The notes beneath the pieces were generated by a model, which was given only the letters and a program-made list of their open reading frames with translations, was not told the DNA's origin and made no database searches. From contig JAAYQR010000021.1 in NCBI GenBank assembly GCA_012519205.1, positions 1 to 47,049 on the forward strand: DNA of 47,049 bases. The letters run 5' to 3'. The position numbers and the translations under genes were made by a program. Below are positions 1 to 10,884 of this stretch, one piece after another (the stretch's first letter is position 1; each line of letters starts with the position of its first letter). The DNA is from Candidatus Epulonipiscium sp. (lineage in GTDB: Bacteria; Bacillota; Clostridia; Lachnospirales; Defluviitaleaceae).

Positions 1-65
1 GCGAACCTTAGGATACCCCTATTATACCGATTAAATATATTTGCTCTTTCTGGTGATAATACTAT

Positions 66-101
66 ATAAAAAGAGTATGTCCTAGGACATACTCTTTTTA
101 T
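66..101 (-). terminator. Intrinsic terminator of the amylopullulanase gene
   Basis: A perfect 36-bp palindrome begins two bases beyond the stop codon of the amylopullulanase gene. Its arms begin and end with A5/T5 runs, so the hairpin can terminate transcription on either strand. The 65 bases to its left hold nothing I can recognise. Confidence 0.85.
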
Positions 102-103
102 TA

Positions 104-3100
104 TTAATTTGTTAATTCTACTAGCTTTACAATCATTTTTGCTACAGCTGCACGCGTTGCTTTACCTTTAGGATCAACTTTATTATCGCCAACCCCACCA
201 ACGATATCTAAAGCCCTTCCTGCCTTTATGCTTTCCCTAGCCCAGCTTGAGACCTTATCCATATCTGCAAAGTCCGCTTCTTCATAACCTGAAATATCAT
301 TTAAATTAATTTGTGTTAAATATTTATAAGCTGCCATAATCATGGTAAACATTTGCTCTCTATTTATTGCTTCATCAGGTCTGAAAGTTCCATCGGAATA
401 TCCTCCTACAATTTCTGCATCCCTAAGAGCTAGGGCATATCCATAATAGTATGCATCTTCCTTTAAATCACTAAATGGATTTTGATATTCCTTATTAGGA
501 TTAATTCCTAGGGCCCTACCTATGAAAGTTACCATTTGACCCCTTGTTACCAATTGGTCTGGAGCAAATAAGTTTTCTGTTATTCCACCGGTAATATGTC
601 TCGCCGCTAAAACTTCTATAACCTCTTTTGCCCAGTGGTTTTGGATATCGGTAAAGGTCTTATTATACTCCATCACCATGTAGGTGCTAAAGTGGTCCGT
701 TTCAAAGATTATAGCATTTTCTTCAAATTTACCACCCTTAAATTCTACATTAGCATTATCACCTATATAATAAACCCCTGCTTTACGTTTATCCTTAATA
801 CTATCTAAATCCTTTTTATCCATTGGAATTCGCACTTTAACTTTATAGTTAAATTGTTTGATTTTAGTTTTATTTCCATTGGTATCTATAGCTAATGCCT
901 CAAAATCAAATGGTATTCCATAGGATATTAATCCTTTATTTTTGCTTGCTAGTTTTTGCTTTAGTATATCAATATCCTTGGTGGGTTCTCTATTTATAAG
1001 AATATCCTTCGCATTAATTAGGATATTGCTACTAATAGCTCCTGCCGGTAAAACTATATCTCCACTAGGAGTTTTGATTTGAAGAGCAATGGCTTTTTCT
1101 TTTAGTTCTGCCATAATATCAGCCGGAATCATAACTTCTATAGTATCTTTTTTATCTATATTTTCTATATTAATAGTAATGGCTATATTCTCTTTTATGA
1201 GGGTTTCTATTTCTTTACTATTAATATCTTTGATACTATTTATAACTTTTTCCAAAGCTTTATTAGCATCTTCTATTGCCTTTTTCAAATCCTCTTTATC
1301 TGCTTTTACAACCTTTTTACCACCTTTTTCTTCTACCTTAGGTGTTAATTGTCCTACTTGATTTAAGATATTAGAAATATATTCTGCCTGCTTTTTATTT
1401 ACCTTAACTTCCTTATCTAATATCTTATCTAGTATCTTATTGGCTTGTTCAGAAGTAACCTTATCTAAATCCTTAAGATCCTCTAAGTCTTTAACTTTGT
1501 CTACTATCTTATCCTTAGGTTTAGAAGGAGAGCCTCCACTAGAACCACCGGAGCTTCCCGAACCCCCGTCTCCTGGTTCTTCTGGTTTGCTAGGTTCTTC
1601 TTTCTTAATTTTACCTAGTATAAAGGTTCCCCCATCTTCCATAGAAGGGAGAGTTATAACCACTGTACCTTCTTCACCCACTGTATACTTTTTACCACCG
1701 TATGTTTCTTCTATTTCTTCCCCTTTAGCAAATGGTACTGATAATTCTAACCCTTTGGCATCTCCTAGATTTAATCCAACTAAAACAGATTCATTCTTGT
1801 GTTTTCTTTCAAATACAAGATATCCATCAGCATTGGAGCCTGCCAATTTTGTGCGGTTCCCTTTCGCAAATATATCTAAATATTTTTGTCTTGCACTAAA
1901 TATCTTTCTGTAGTGAGATAGAACATCGTTGCCTTCTACTTCATCCCATGGCATATCATAACGGTTGTCATAATATGGATAGTTACTCTTCCCACCTAAA
2001 CCTAATTCTTCACCGTAGTAAATAACCGGTTGCCCCTTAGATGTAGCCTGAAGGGAAGCCGCTATCTTAAGCTTATTCTTGTCATTTCCTACGCGGGTTA
2101 AAAATCCATCTTCATCATGACTTCCAAGGAATTGGCCGAACATATAATCATTGCCTATTACTTGGTTTCGATTTTCTAAATAGCTTTCTACTCCATCAAT
2201 ATTTCCATTTACGAAGTCTGCAGCCTTATATTTAAAATCAAAATCAAGTAAAGAATCCATCTTTCCATTACTTAGATGTCCTAAATCATTTCCGGGTGTT
2301 GCACCGTATGATTCACCTATCATTTTAAAGTCCGGTTTAACTTTGGTTAAGGCATTCTTAAATGCTACCAACATTTCATTTTGAACATGCTTTACAGTAT
2401 CTACACGGAAATAATCTATGGTGTTTCCCTTAGAAGTTCTTGCGATTTCATCAACCCAAGCAACTTGCCAACTAATAACTTGATCCCTAACTTCTGGATC
2501 TTCTGTTATGAAGTCTGGAAGCCCTGATAATTCTCCTGTAATGTCATCTCCATCTACAGGGTTTTCTCTAAACATTCCCTTAAATCTATCCCTATCTTCA
2601 TCTGTTGGATATCCGATGACACTATCTGAGTCCTCTTCAACTACCCTTAAACCATATCCTGCATGGTTGATAACTACGTCTACCATAATCTTAATGCCTT
2701 TTTCATTAGCTGCATCGATTAGATTATGGAATTCTTCTACAGTTCCCAAATGAGGATTAAGCCTTTCAAAATTGCTTGCCCAATATCCATGGTATCCATA
2801 GAAAGGAGTAATATGCGGATCTTGATAAAATCTTACATCATGTTTAATATTTTCTACTATAGGAGTAATCCAAATGGTATTAACCCCTAATTGTTTTAAG
2901 TAGTCTAATTTTTGTGTAACTCCCTTAAAGTCTCCTCCGTGATATGCACCAGGAGCATCTAAATCATAATCCCCTATACCATATGGATCATTATTGGATT
3001 TATCTCCATCATTGAATCTATCAGTTAGCATGAAGTAGATTACAGCCTCATCCCAATCAAAGTCTGCCTTTTTAGTTTTAGCTCTTGTTTTTACTTCCAC

Positions 3101-6100
3101 ATTTGTAGAAGTTCTATGAACTATTCCATATTCGTCTAATATTTCTATTGGAAGTGTTTTAACTCCTGCTGCAACCTTCTGCGAAACTGCAATCGTAACA
3201 GCATTTAACTCCGTAGGTATTTCCACCTTATTGCTTCCACCAATAGTACTTAAATCAACATGGATTTCTTTTGCCTTTACATCTTCACCGGTTTTTGTGT
3301 TTTTTATATCAAGAGTAAGTACAGCATTTTGATTATAATCAATAACCTTTGGTTCTACAGCCACCTTGATATCTAAGTCCAGCTTAACAATCTCAATAAT
3401 TGACTTTCCAGTATCATCAGTGTTTTTAGGGTCACTTATTTCTATTGTTTCGCCATCTTTAATAATCCTAAATAGGTATTCATAAATACCTTCCTCGGCA
3501 TTTTTAATGGTATATTTGAAATACTCATTTTGCTTATCATAGATCATTTCGTAAGCAATACCATTTATAACTACCTCTACCTTTTCAATGGTGTCTAACT
3601 TATCTTCTTTATAGAGCTCTTCATCCCTATAATAGAAGGTAATATCTCCATCCCTTAAGACTGGTCCACTTACATAAGGCACAACAAGTAATTCTTTTAC
3701 CATGCTTCTAACTGTAACTTTTGTTATTACTTGCTCTGGATGAAGAGTAATATATCTATCGTCTTGGATATCTTGTTTAGCAGTATCCCAATCGGTTCCC
3801 TTTCTTACAATAAAACCTACACTAGTAACCCCTGGAGCTACTTTTATGGTTGTCTTAGCATAATCAGAATTTATTTCAGTGAAATCAACTTGATCTACAT
3901 CTTCTGTACCTGTGCCCCATACCCACAGATTCCAGTCTTCATATTTTCCATCTTCTCTTACATATTTTAATTCAATAGCTCTTTGCTCATATTTTTTAAC
4001 TACAATCTCTTTTTCTGCCTCTACATTTCCACTTTTTGCTGTGATGATTACTCTACCAGGTTTTACACCTAAAACCTTTCCTGTTGTATCTACTGTTGCA
4101 ATGTTTGCATCAGAAGATGTCCATGTAATAGTAGGGCTTAGGATTTTCTGATTATACTGGTCAAATACTTCAGCTTTTAGTTGAATACTTGTGGTTTCGT
4201 ATACTGCTTCTTGCCCTGTTAAAGTAATCTGCATCGGATTTAATTTTCCTACATTTACTTCTACAGTATCTTGAAGTTCTCCTGAAATTCCTGTAATAAT
4301 TGCTTTTCCTTCTGATATCGCTTGGATTCTTCCATTTGTTACAGTTGCTACTGACTCATCAGAAGAAATCCAAGTGATATTTTGATTTTGCATTATTCTT
4401 CCTTTTTGGTCTTTTACAACTGCTGTTATGGTCTTTGTACTTCCAGCCTCCAAGCCTATTGCATCTTCTTCTATTTCAATGGTAGTCGCTACAGGTTCAT
4501 AGTCATCAGCTATATCATATAGTACCATCATAGAAAGAGGTGCAACTTCAACTGCATTTCCATTAACGACTCCTATGGTTTCTACCCCTGCTGCTGTTTC
4601 ATCAACAACTATATTCCATACAGAAGAGTCATTGGGGAGATTTACCACTTGTTTAGTTTTATTTGCATTGTAAATAACAACAATATTCTTCCATGGATCT
4701 CCATTGGCAAAGTTCTTTAATTTAAATACAATCACATTACCATTAGCATGGATAATTTGTAGATTATTGTTTATTGCTTCTTTCGTTGTCATCTTAAAGG
4801 CAGGATGATTTTTTCTAAGTTCTATTAATCCTTGATAATAATCAAATACTTTTTCATACTCTGTCTTTAGTTCCCAACGAATTTTATTAATTTCATCAGA
4901 ACTTTTATAGCTGTTATGATCTCCATATTTACTTCTTAGCATTTCATCCCCTGCATGGATAAATGGAATCCCCTGGGATGTAAATACTATACCATTTGAC
5001 AATAAGCTTCTTCTTACTGCCTCGTTCTCTAAAGGATTAGATTCAGTAATTATAGCATGGGGATTTGTGGTAGTTTCAGGTTTTAGGGCCTTATTCATAT
5101 CCGCCATTACCTTATCCCAAATATTTAAGTTATCATGAGCTGCAACATAGTTAATGCTTTCTGTAGGAGCATTAGTAAAATCATCTATGGCACCTTTTAT
5201 ACCCTGTACCACCCTATCCTCTTGTCCAGTTGCCCCTGTTGCAAAACCTGGATCCTTGCCATTTCCATTCCCACTAGCTGAGCGAACGGCATTACGAAGA
5301 TTATCATTAAACACCGCAAAGTTTTTATCCTTTTGACTTCCTTTTAGGGTTTGGAGTTCTGCTGCTAAAGGGCTACCTCCTGCTGTCCATGGTTCTCCAT
5401 AAATTAAAAGGGTTGAATCTATCTCATTATGAAGTTCCGTTGTTATTTGTTCCATGGTATCTATATCGATAAGGCCCATAAGGTCAAATCTATATCCATC
5501 AACACCATATTCCTCCGACCAATATCTTACAGAGTCCTTGATAAACTTACGAACCATTGGCCTTTCGGAAGCAACTTCATTCCCACAACCGGAACCATTG
5601 GTAAATTTACCATAGTTATCTGTACGATAATAATAACCTGGGACTATCTTATCAAATGGACCTTCTTCGATTTCAAAGGTATGGTTGTATACTACGTCCA
5701 TGATTACACGTATTCCATTATCATGAAGTGTTTGAACCATTTCTTTAAACTCTTTTACTCTAGCTTCTGGATTAGTTGGGTCTGTAGAATATGATCCTTC
5801 TGGTACATTGTAGTTTTGCGGATCGTATCCCCAGTTAAACTTTGGATTTTTAGAACTTTCATCATCAACTGTTAATTCATTAACTGTTTTAAAGTCATAA
5901 GCAGGAAGCAAATGAACATGGGTAACTCCTAGTTCTTTTAGATGGTCAACGCCTGTTTTTACCCCATTATATTTTGTTCCCGTTTCTGTAAATGCCTTAA
6001 ACTTACCCTTATTAACCATTCCTGAATTTTCGCCAATGGAGAAGTCTCTTACATGAAGCTCATAAAGAACAGCATCGGTTGAATTAATCATGAATGGCTT

Positions 6101-8584
6101 ATCCATTGGATCAAAACCACTAGGATTAGTTTTGTTTAAATCAATTACTGCTCCTCTTTGACCATTCGCTGAAACTGCCTTTGCATATGGATCTATCGCA
6201 TAGTTAACAGTTCCATCTGCAAATTCAACTTTATACATGTAATATTTTGATTCTAAATCCTGAGGTATAGTAATCTCCCATACTCCAGCGGATACTTTTG
6301 TCATTTCTGTCTCGTCGCCATCGGTATGGTCCGTTACTATTCCTGCATTATTATAGGTACCCGCTTCATTATATAAAGCTACACTTACTTGTTTAGCTGT
6401 TGGTGCCCATACCTTAAAGGTAGATGTATTTCGATTATAAGATAATCCTAAATCATTTCCTTTATATACAAACTCGGAATCATTTAAAACATCTCTCATA
6501 GTAACCTTAGAAGAATTAAATCCTTCTATGAATATTTCATAAGCTTCAGTTACATCTATATCTTTTTTTGTTGTTACTTCAAATAATTTATCAGTTAATT
6601 TTTTCGTTGTTACGGGTATAGTATTTCCTTGGGAATCTTCTAGAGTAGCATTTATAGTATTTCCTTCGATTGCATGAGTGGTAGAACATACTATTTTTGT
6701 TTTAGAGTCTGCTAGGGCACTCATAACTCTCTTAGAAGTATCAGGTCGACTAGTATATACTGTTTTATCTCCCTGAACAATCCATACTTCTGTAGAATCC
6801 TCCCCTTTTGGTATTTCTATTTCCCTTTCTTCTTCTTGTGCCGTCCAATTTTCTCCTAATCTTGTGATTATGCTGATTTTAGGTTCTGTATATTTAACAA
6901 TACCAACGGCAAAACCTTCTTCATCTAGTTCATTTTTAAATTTATATGCTTCCCCATTCTTACCTTCTGACCAAATCCACATATCCCAATCTAATGATTT
7001 ATCATCATATCTAAAGTAGTGGATAGTATATGTATACATGTTTTCTAAAATAGTTATAGCTCTTTCAATCTTATATCCTTCATAGGTTCCAACAATGGTA
7101 ATTTTTGTGTTTGGAGTTGCGTCTGTTCCAATTTTTAGCACATCACCTTCTATGGATACATTATTTATTGCTTCTTTTAATGTCCATACGGGAGATACCT
7201 TTTGTTTGTTTCCATCTTCATTTAGGAATTCTGCCTCTAAGGTAATTGTATCTCCTAAAGGTGCCTCGGAAGGAATAGAACTTGTAAGCCCTGGAACCAC
7301 TAACATACTGTTACCATTTGACATGTTTGGATTTAAAGGATCAATGAAGTCATTTTTCCATTCTCCTGATACAGTATTAAACTTATATTCATAGATTCCC
7401 GGTGCAAGGGGAATAGTTTTTTCAAACATTCCTTCACCGTTCTTAGCCATAGGGATTCCTGTATTGTCCCATCCATTTAATGAGCCGACAATATACAACT
7501 CATCTCCATCATATTTTGCTTTAAAGGTTACAGTTCCATCTCCATTAACTTTCGGAGTTTCAATAAGTTCATCTGCTGTTGTAAAACTTAATTTTTCTTC
7601 ATCATTAACATTACCTATTTCATCTTTAATGCTACCTTCTCCTACAGTAATTGTGTAAGAGGTCTTAACCTTAAGGAATTCTTTTAAAGAAATTCTAAGC
7701 GTATTATTGTTTACCATAGAAGTAGTAAATGGTACTTCTGGTGAAATAACAATTTTACCATCGTCCTCTACGGAAACATTTTTATTAAATTTAAAGTCTA
7801 TTTGTTTTGTAGTTGGTAAAACATTAGTTTCTCCATCCTGTGGTGTTGAACTATTTAATTTAGGCTTTTCTGTTGGAAGTGGCTTTTGTGGGAGTGTATC
7901 AGTAACACTATCCTTACCATATCCTTTAGAAGCATCAAAATAAATACTGATATCCTTTGCTTCATCTGATGAATTTGTAAACTTTAGATTATTTAATCCA
8001 TCACTAATTTTATAATCCCAATCACTGGCATTTTGAGGATTTAAAATAATTGCAAATTCAAGAGTTTCTCCTGGTCTTAGAACATCATATACATATTTAA
8101 AAACAGTTCCTTCGACGCATTCCATCTTTGCATTTGAACTTTCTGGATTCCAATTTCCAAAAGCCTCAGCGGCTCCTACTATGGTAGGTACTAATCCATT
8201 TGGATAGTTTATATCATCTAAAACGACATTAATACCTTCATAAAATGTAAACTTTACATTTTGATTTTCTGTGGTTGTATCAAAGGTGCTATTACCTCCA
8301 GCATCCACAATTTTAAACCCATGCCAATCCTTTCCATCTACAACCCCTTTATATCCATACGTTTTAGCTTCGGGTATTTCAATAGTTCCCTCCCATACCC
8401 CTTCTGATACCGTTGTTAAGAGGTTGGCATCTGGATTCCATCCATTAAAATCTCCTGCAATGGAAACGGAACTTGCCGAAGCTTTTGCTTCTTTGTTAGG
8501 TATAATCCCAACGAATAAGCCTACCATCATACTTAAGGTTAGTATCCACGAAATAACTTTTTGTGATTTACCTTTCACTTTCAT
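104..8584 (-). CDS. Surface-anchored bifunctional amylopullulanase (two GH13 domains, SLH anchor)
   Basis: This enzyme cuts alpha-1,6 and alpha-1,4 bonds of starch or pullulan outside the cell. It has 2826 residues and starts with a signal peptide (about 1-36). Domain order, with rough residues: starch-binding-like module (37-130), SbsA-type Ig-like domain (245-340), CBM48-like module (348-440), CBM41/PUD (517-615), and a type I pullulanase with its own CBM48 (705-1360). The pullulanase has the NWGYDP signature near 918, the nucleophile in YRFDLMGLID near 1033, the acid/base in GEPW near 1064 and AAHDN near 1150. Next come two Big_2 Ig domains (1361-1530), a second CBM41 (1535-1640), and a second GH13 amylase (1836-2290) with YFRVDTVKHV near 2061, GESYGA near 2089 and GSHDEDGF near 2156. 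A Gly/Ser linker lies near 2341 and three SLH repeats (2642-2826) bind the secondary cell-wall polymer. The start has the ribosome binding site AGAAGGGAG. The gene follows the cytoplasmic pullulanase by 38 bp and is probably cotranscribed with it. Confidence 0.93.
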   Translation of the reverse strand: MKVKGKSQKVISWILTLSMMVGLFVGIIPNKEAKASASSVSIAGDFNGWNPDANLLTTVSEGVWEGTIEIPEAKTYGYKGVVDGKDWHGFKIVDAGGNSTFDTTTENQNVKFTFYEGINVVLDDINYPNGLVPTIVGAAEAFGNWNPESSNAKMECVEGTVFKYVYDVLRPGETLEFAIILNPQNASDWDYKISDGLNNLKFTNSSDEAKDISIYFDASKGYGKDSVTDTLPQKPLPTEKPKLNSSTPQDGETNVLPTTKQIDFKFNKNVSVEDDGKIVISPEVPFTTSMVNNNTLRISLKEFLKVKTSYTITVGEGSIKDEIGNVNDEEKLSFTTADELIETPKVNGDGTVTFKAKYDGDELYIVGSLNGWDNTGIPMAKNGEGMFEKTIPLAPGIYEYKFNTVSGEWKNDFIDPLNPNMSNGNSMLVVPGLTSSIPSEAPLGDTITLEAEFLNEDGNKQKVSPVWTLKEAINNVSIEGDVLKIGTDATPNTKITIVGTYEGYKIERAITILENMYTYTIHYFRYDDKSLDWDMWIWSEGKNGEAYKFKNELDEEGFAVGIVKYTEPKISIITRLGENWTAQEEEREIEIPKGEDSTEVWIVQGDKTVYTSRPDTSKRVMSALADSKTKIVCSTTHAIEGNTINATLEDSQGNTIPVTTKKLTDKLFEVTTKKDIDVTEAYEIFIEGFNSSKVTMRDVLNDSEFVYKGNDLGLSYNRNTSTFKVWAPTAKQVSVALYNEAGTYNNAGIVTDHTDGDETEMTKVSAGVWEITIPQDLESKYYMYKVEFADGTVNYAIDPYAKAVSANGQRGAVIDLNKTNPSGFDPMDKPFMINSTDAVLYELHVRDFSIGENSGMVNKGKFKAFTETGTKYNGVKTGVDHLKELGVTHVHLLPAYDFKTVNELTVDDESSKNPKFNWGYDPQNYNVPEGSYSTDPTNPEARVKEFKEMVQTLHDNGIRVIMDVVYNHTFEIEEGPFDKIVPGYYYRTDNYGKFTNGSGCGNEVASERPMVRKFIKDSVRYWSEEYGVDGYRFDLMGLIDIDTMEQITTELHNEIDSTLLIYGEPWTAGGSPLAAELQTLKGSQKDKNFAVFNDNLRNAVRSASGNGNGKDPGFATGATGQEDRVVQGIKGAIDDFTNAPTESINYVAAHDNLNIWDKVMADMNKALKPETTTNPHAIITESNPLENEAVRRSLLSNGIVFTSQGIPFIHAGDEMLRSKYGDHNSYKSSDEINKIRWELKTEYEKVFDYYQGLIELRKNHPAFKMTTKEAINNNLQIIHANGNVIVFKLKNFANGDPWKNIVVIYNANKTKQVVNLPNDSSVWNIVVDETAAGVETIGVVNGNAVEVAPLSMMVLYDIADDYEPVATTIEIEEDAIGLEAGSTKTITAVVKDQKGRIMQNQNITWISSDESVATVTNGRIQAISEGKAIITGISGELQDTVEVNVGKLNPMQITLTGQEAVYETTSIQLKAEVFDQYNQKILSPTITWTSSDANIATVDTTGKVLGVKPGRVIITAKSGNVEAEKEIVVKKYEQRAIELKYVREDGKYEDWNLWVWGTGTEDVDQVDFTEINSDYAKTTIKVAPGVTSVGFIVRKGTDWDTAKQDIQDDRYITLHPEQVITKVTVRSMVKELLVVPYVSGPVLRDGDITFYYRDEELYKEDKLDTIEKVEVVINGIAYEMIYDKQNEYFKYTIKNAEEGIYEYLFRIIKDGETIEISDPKNTDDTGKSIIEIVKLDLDIKVAVEPKVIDYNQNAVLTLDIKNTKTGEDVKAKEIHVDLSTIGGSNKVEIPTELNAVTIAVSQKVAAGVKTLPIEILDEYGIVHRTSTNVEVKTRAKTKKADFDWDEAVIYFMLTDRFNDGDKSNNDPYGIGDYDLDAPGAYHGGDFKGVTQKLDYLKQLGVNTIWITPIVENIKHDVRFYQDPHITPFYGYHGYWASNFERLNPHLGTVEEFHNLIDAANEKGIKIMVDVVINHAGYGLRVVEEDSDSVIGYPTDEDRDRFKGMFRENPVDGDDITGELSGLPDFITEDPEVRDQVISWQVAWVDEIARTSKGNTIDYFRVDTVKHVQNEMLVAFKNALTKVKPDFKMIGESYGATPGNDLGHLSNGKMDSLLDFDFKYKAADFVNGNIDGVESYLENRNQVIGNDYMFGQFLGSHDEDGFLTRVGNDKNKLKIAASLQATSKGQPVIYYGEELGLGGKSNYPYYDNRYDMPWDEVEGNDVLSHYRKIFSARQKYLDIFAKGNRTKLAGSNADGYLVFERKHKNESVLVGLNLGDAKGLELSVPFAKGEEIEETYGGKKYTVGEEGTVVITLPSMEDGGTFILGKIKKEEPSKPEEPGDGGSGSSGGSSGGSPSKPKDKIVDKVKDLEDLKDLDKVTSEQANKILDKILDKEVKVNKKQAEYISNILNQVGQLTPKVEEKGGKKVVKADKEDLKKAIEDANKALEKVINSIKDINSKEIETLIKENIAITINIENIDKKDTIEVMIPADIMAELKEKAIALQIKTPSGDIVLPAGAISSNILINAKDILINREPTKDIDILKQKLASKNKGLISYGIPFDFEALAIDTNGNKTKIKQFNYKVKVRIPMDKKDLDSIKDKRKAGVYYIGDNANVEFKGGKFEENAIIFETDHFSTYMVMEYNKTFTDIQNHWAKEVIEVLAARHITGGITENLFAPDQLVTRGQMVTFIGRALGINPNKEYQNPFSDLKEDAYYYGYALALRDAEIVGGYSDGTFRPDEAINREQMFTMIMAAYKYLTQINLNDISGYEEADFADMDKVSSWARESIKAGRALDIVGGVGDNKVDPKGKATRAAVAKMIVKLVELTN

Positions 8585-8622
8585 TTCTCCCTTCTAGATT
8601 TAAAATCATGTTACCTTTATAT

Positions 8623-10614
8623 TTAGAAACATCCCTCCCCATTAGATACTTCTTCATCATAAAGAACCATCATAGAAATAGGAGCAATCTCCATATTTTT
8701 AGAATTGATTGTTCTTAATGCTTTTGTACCTGCCTTTTTTTCATCAACTACTACGTTCCAACTATCTGTGTTTTCTGGAAGGTTTATTATCCTTTTTTCC
8801 TTATTAGCATTGTAAATAACTATAATATTTTTCCATATGTCTTTATTAGAAAAATTTCTAAGTTTAAAGGCGATTATATTATCCTTTGCTTCTATTATCT
8901 CAAGGTTTTCTTTAATATGTTTTTTTGTTGTCATTCTAAATGCTGGATGAGCCTTTCTTAAGGCTATTAATCCTTTATGATAGTCAAATACCTTCTTATA
9001 TTTTGATTTTAACTCCCAACGTATCTTATTGATATCATCGGAACTTTTAAAGCTATTATGATTTCCAAACTTACTTCTTAAAAATTCATCCCCTGCATGG
9101 ATAAAAGGTATTCCTTGAGAGGTCAAAACTATGCCATGAGCTAGAAGAACTCTTCTTACCCCTTCATTATCTAGCAGCTCTTCTTCTTTAATAAATTCAT
9201 GGGGTTTTTTATCTTTCTTAGGATCTAACTCCCTATATATATCCGCCACCACTTTATCCCAGATATTAAGGTTGTCATGGGCTGCTACATAATTAATACA
9301 TTCTGTAGGAGAATTAGCAAAATCATCTATAGCTCCCTTTATTCCTTCTATAACATCCTTTTCCTGATTAACTCCCCCTGTTGCAAATCCTTGATCACGA
9401 CCGTTTCCATTACCTTTTGGAGAACGAATTGCATTACGAACATTATCATTGAACACAGCAAAACTTTTATCTTTTTGTGTGCCCTTTAGGGTTTGAAGTT
9501 CTTTAGGTAGAGGCGTAGGGGCTGCTATCCAAGGTTCACCATAGATTAAGATAGTTGGATCAATTTTATGAAGTTCCTGCGTCAACTGCTCCATGGTGTC
9601 TATATCAATAAGTCCCATAAGGTCAAATCTAAATCCATCAATTCCATATTCCTTTACCCAATACTTAACAGAATCTATAATATACTTTCTTACCATAGGT
9701 TTTTCTGAGGCTACTTCATTACCACAGAATGAACCGTCAGTGAAATTACCTTCATCATCCATACGATAATAATATTTGGGAACAATCTTATTAAATGGTC
9801 CATCCTGTATTTCAAAAGTATGATTATATACCACATCCATAATTACACGAATTCCATTATCATGAAGGGATTGAACCATTTGTTTAAACTCTTTAATGCG
9901 AGCTATTGGATCGGTAGGATCAGTAGCATAAGAACCTTCTGGCACATTATAATTTTGAGGGTCATACCCCCAATTGAATTTGGGCTCAGTAGAATTTTTA
10001 TCATCTACTGCTAATTCATTTACTGTTTTAAAATCATAGGCAGGCAGTAAATGAACATGGGTAATCCCCAATTCTTTTAGATGTTCAATTCCAGTAGATA
10101 TATCCTTATATCTTGTACCTACCTCTGTAAAGGCCAAAAACTTACCCTTATTTTTCATCCCTGAATTTTCACCTATGGAGAAATCTCTTATGTGAAGTTC
10201 ATAAATAATTGCATCTGTTGGATTTAGCATAGGAGGCCTTTTATTTGGATTAAAATTTTTTGGATTGGTCTTGTCTAAATCAATAACCACTCCCCGTTGA
10301 CCATTGGCTGATACTGCCCTAGCATAGGGATCCACGGAATAGTCTATTCTTCCATCTTCATGTTCTACTTTATACATATAGTACCTTTTCTCCAAGTCTT
10401 TATTTACAGTAACTACCCATACTCCATCCACATCTTGTTTCATATCTATTTGATTGTCACTGGTATGGTCTTCTATAAGTCCTAGATTGTTGTATTTTCC
10501 CGGACCATCATATAGGCATAAAGTTACCTTTTTAGCAGTAGGTGCCCATACTTTAAAAGTAGAATACTTTAAGTTATAGATTACTCCTAGATCTTCTCCG
10601 GCATAATAATTCAT
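8623..10614 (-). CDS. pulA: Type I pullulanase, cytoplasmic
   Basis: This debranching enzyme hydrolyses alpha-1,6 links in imported branched dextrins. The 663-residue protein has no signal peptide. It opens with an N-terminal CBM48-like region (FKVWAPTAKKVTLCLYDG, about 20-120), followed by the GH13_14 barrel with the NWGYDP signature, VIMDVVYNHT, the nucleophile in FRFDLMGLID, the acid/base in GEPW and VAAHDN. It aligns without large gaps to residues about 705-1390 of the downstream amylopullulanase, so the two look like products of a duplication or domain capture. I chose the ATG at 10612-10614 because a GGGGGG ribosome binding site lies just upstream; an upstream in-frame start would add 19 unconserved residues. 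A LacI-type operator at 10667-10680 suggests repression linked to sugar supply. Confidence 0.93.
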   Translation of the reverse strand: MNYYAGEDLGVIYNLKYSTFKVWAPTAKKVTLCLYDGPGKYNNLGLIEDHTSDNQIDMKQDVDGVWVVTVNKDLEKRYYMYKVEHEDGRIDYSVDPYARAVSANGQRGVVIDLDKTNPKNFNPNKRPPMLNPTDAIIYELHIRDFSIGENSGMKNKGKFLAFTEVGTRYKDISTGIEHLKELGITHVHLLPAYDFKTVNELAVDDKNSTEPKFNWGYDPQNYNVPEGSYATDPTDPIARIKEFKQMVQSLHDNGIRVIMDVVYNHTFEIQDGPFNKIVPKYYYRMDDEGNFTDGSFCGNEVASEKPMVRKYIIDSVKYWVKEYGIDGFRFDLMGLIDIDTMEQLTQELHKIDPTILIYGEPWIAAPTPLPKELQTLKGTQKDKSFAVFNDNVRNAIRSPKGNGNGRDQGFATGGVNQEKDVIEGIKGAIDDFANSPTECINYVAAHDNLNIWDKVVADIYRELDPKKDKKPHEFIKEEELLDNEGVRRVLLAHGIVLTSQGIPFIHAGDEFLRSKFGNHNSFKSSDDINKIRWELKSKYKKVFDYHKGLIALRKAHPAFRMTTKKHIKENLEIIEAKDNIIAFKLRNFSNKDIWKNIIVIYNANKEKRIINLPENTDSWNVVVDEKKAGTKALRTINSKNMEIAPISMMVLYDEEVSNGEGCF

Positions 10615-10666
10615 CTTATCCCCCCCAAGGAAGTCTATTTTTAAAATATGTAGAATATAATACAAA

Positions 10667-10680
10667 TGCAACCGATTGCA
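10667..10680. promoter_or_regulatory. LacI/CcpA-family operator upstream of pulA
   Basis: The sequence TGCAACCGATTGCA is a 14-bp dyad with one mismatched pair around a central CG, the form bound by LacI-family regulators such as CcpA, MalR or GalR. It lies 53 bp upstream of the pullulanase start. It overlaps a possible -35 (TTGCAT on the minus strand), which is 17 bp from a weak -10 (TATTTT, 10643-10648), so binding would block polymerase. The rest of the 320-bp gap (10615-10934) holds only the amylase terminator. Confidence 0.55.
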
Positions 10681-10884
10681 CTAATTATTAATATGTTACC
10701 ATATAATTTATACCTATGCAATATTTTCTTATATAAAATAACCAATGGCTTAGGACTAAAATCCTAATATTTATGTATATTTAAAGTACATTTCTTAATA
10801 CCTATATGTTTTTCTATAATTTTACTATTTTATAGCTTTTTTATATCCCGTCAATTAAACCGTTTGTCCTATAAAAAGAATTTC

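Noticed and set aside
10615-10671. 19-codon N-terminal extension of the cytoplasmic pullulanase
   Set aside because: The extension covers the ribosome binding site and part of the operator and is not conserved; the ATG at 10612-10614 is better.
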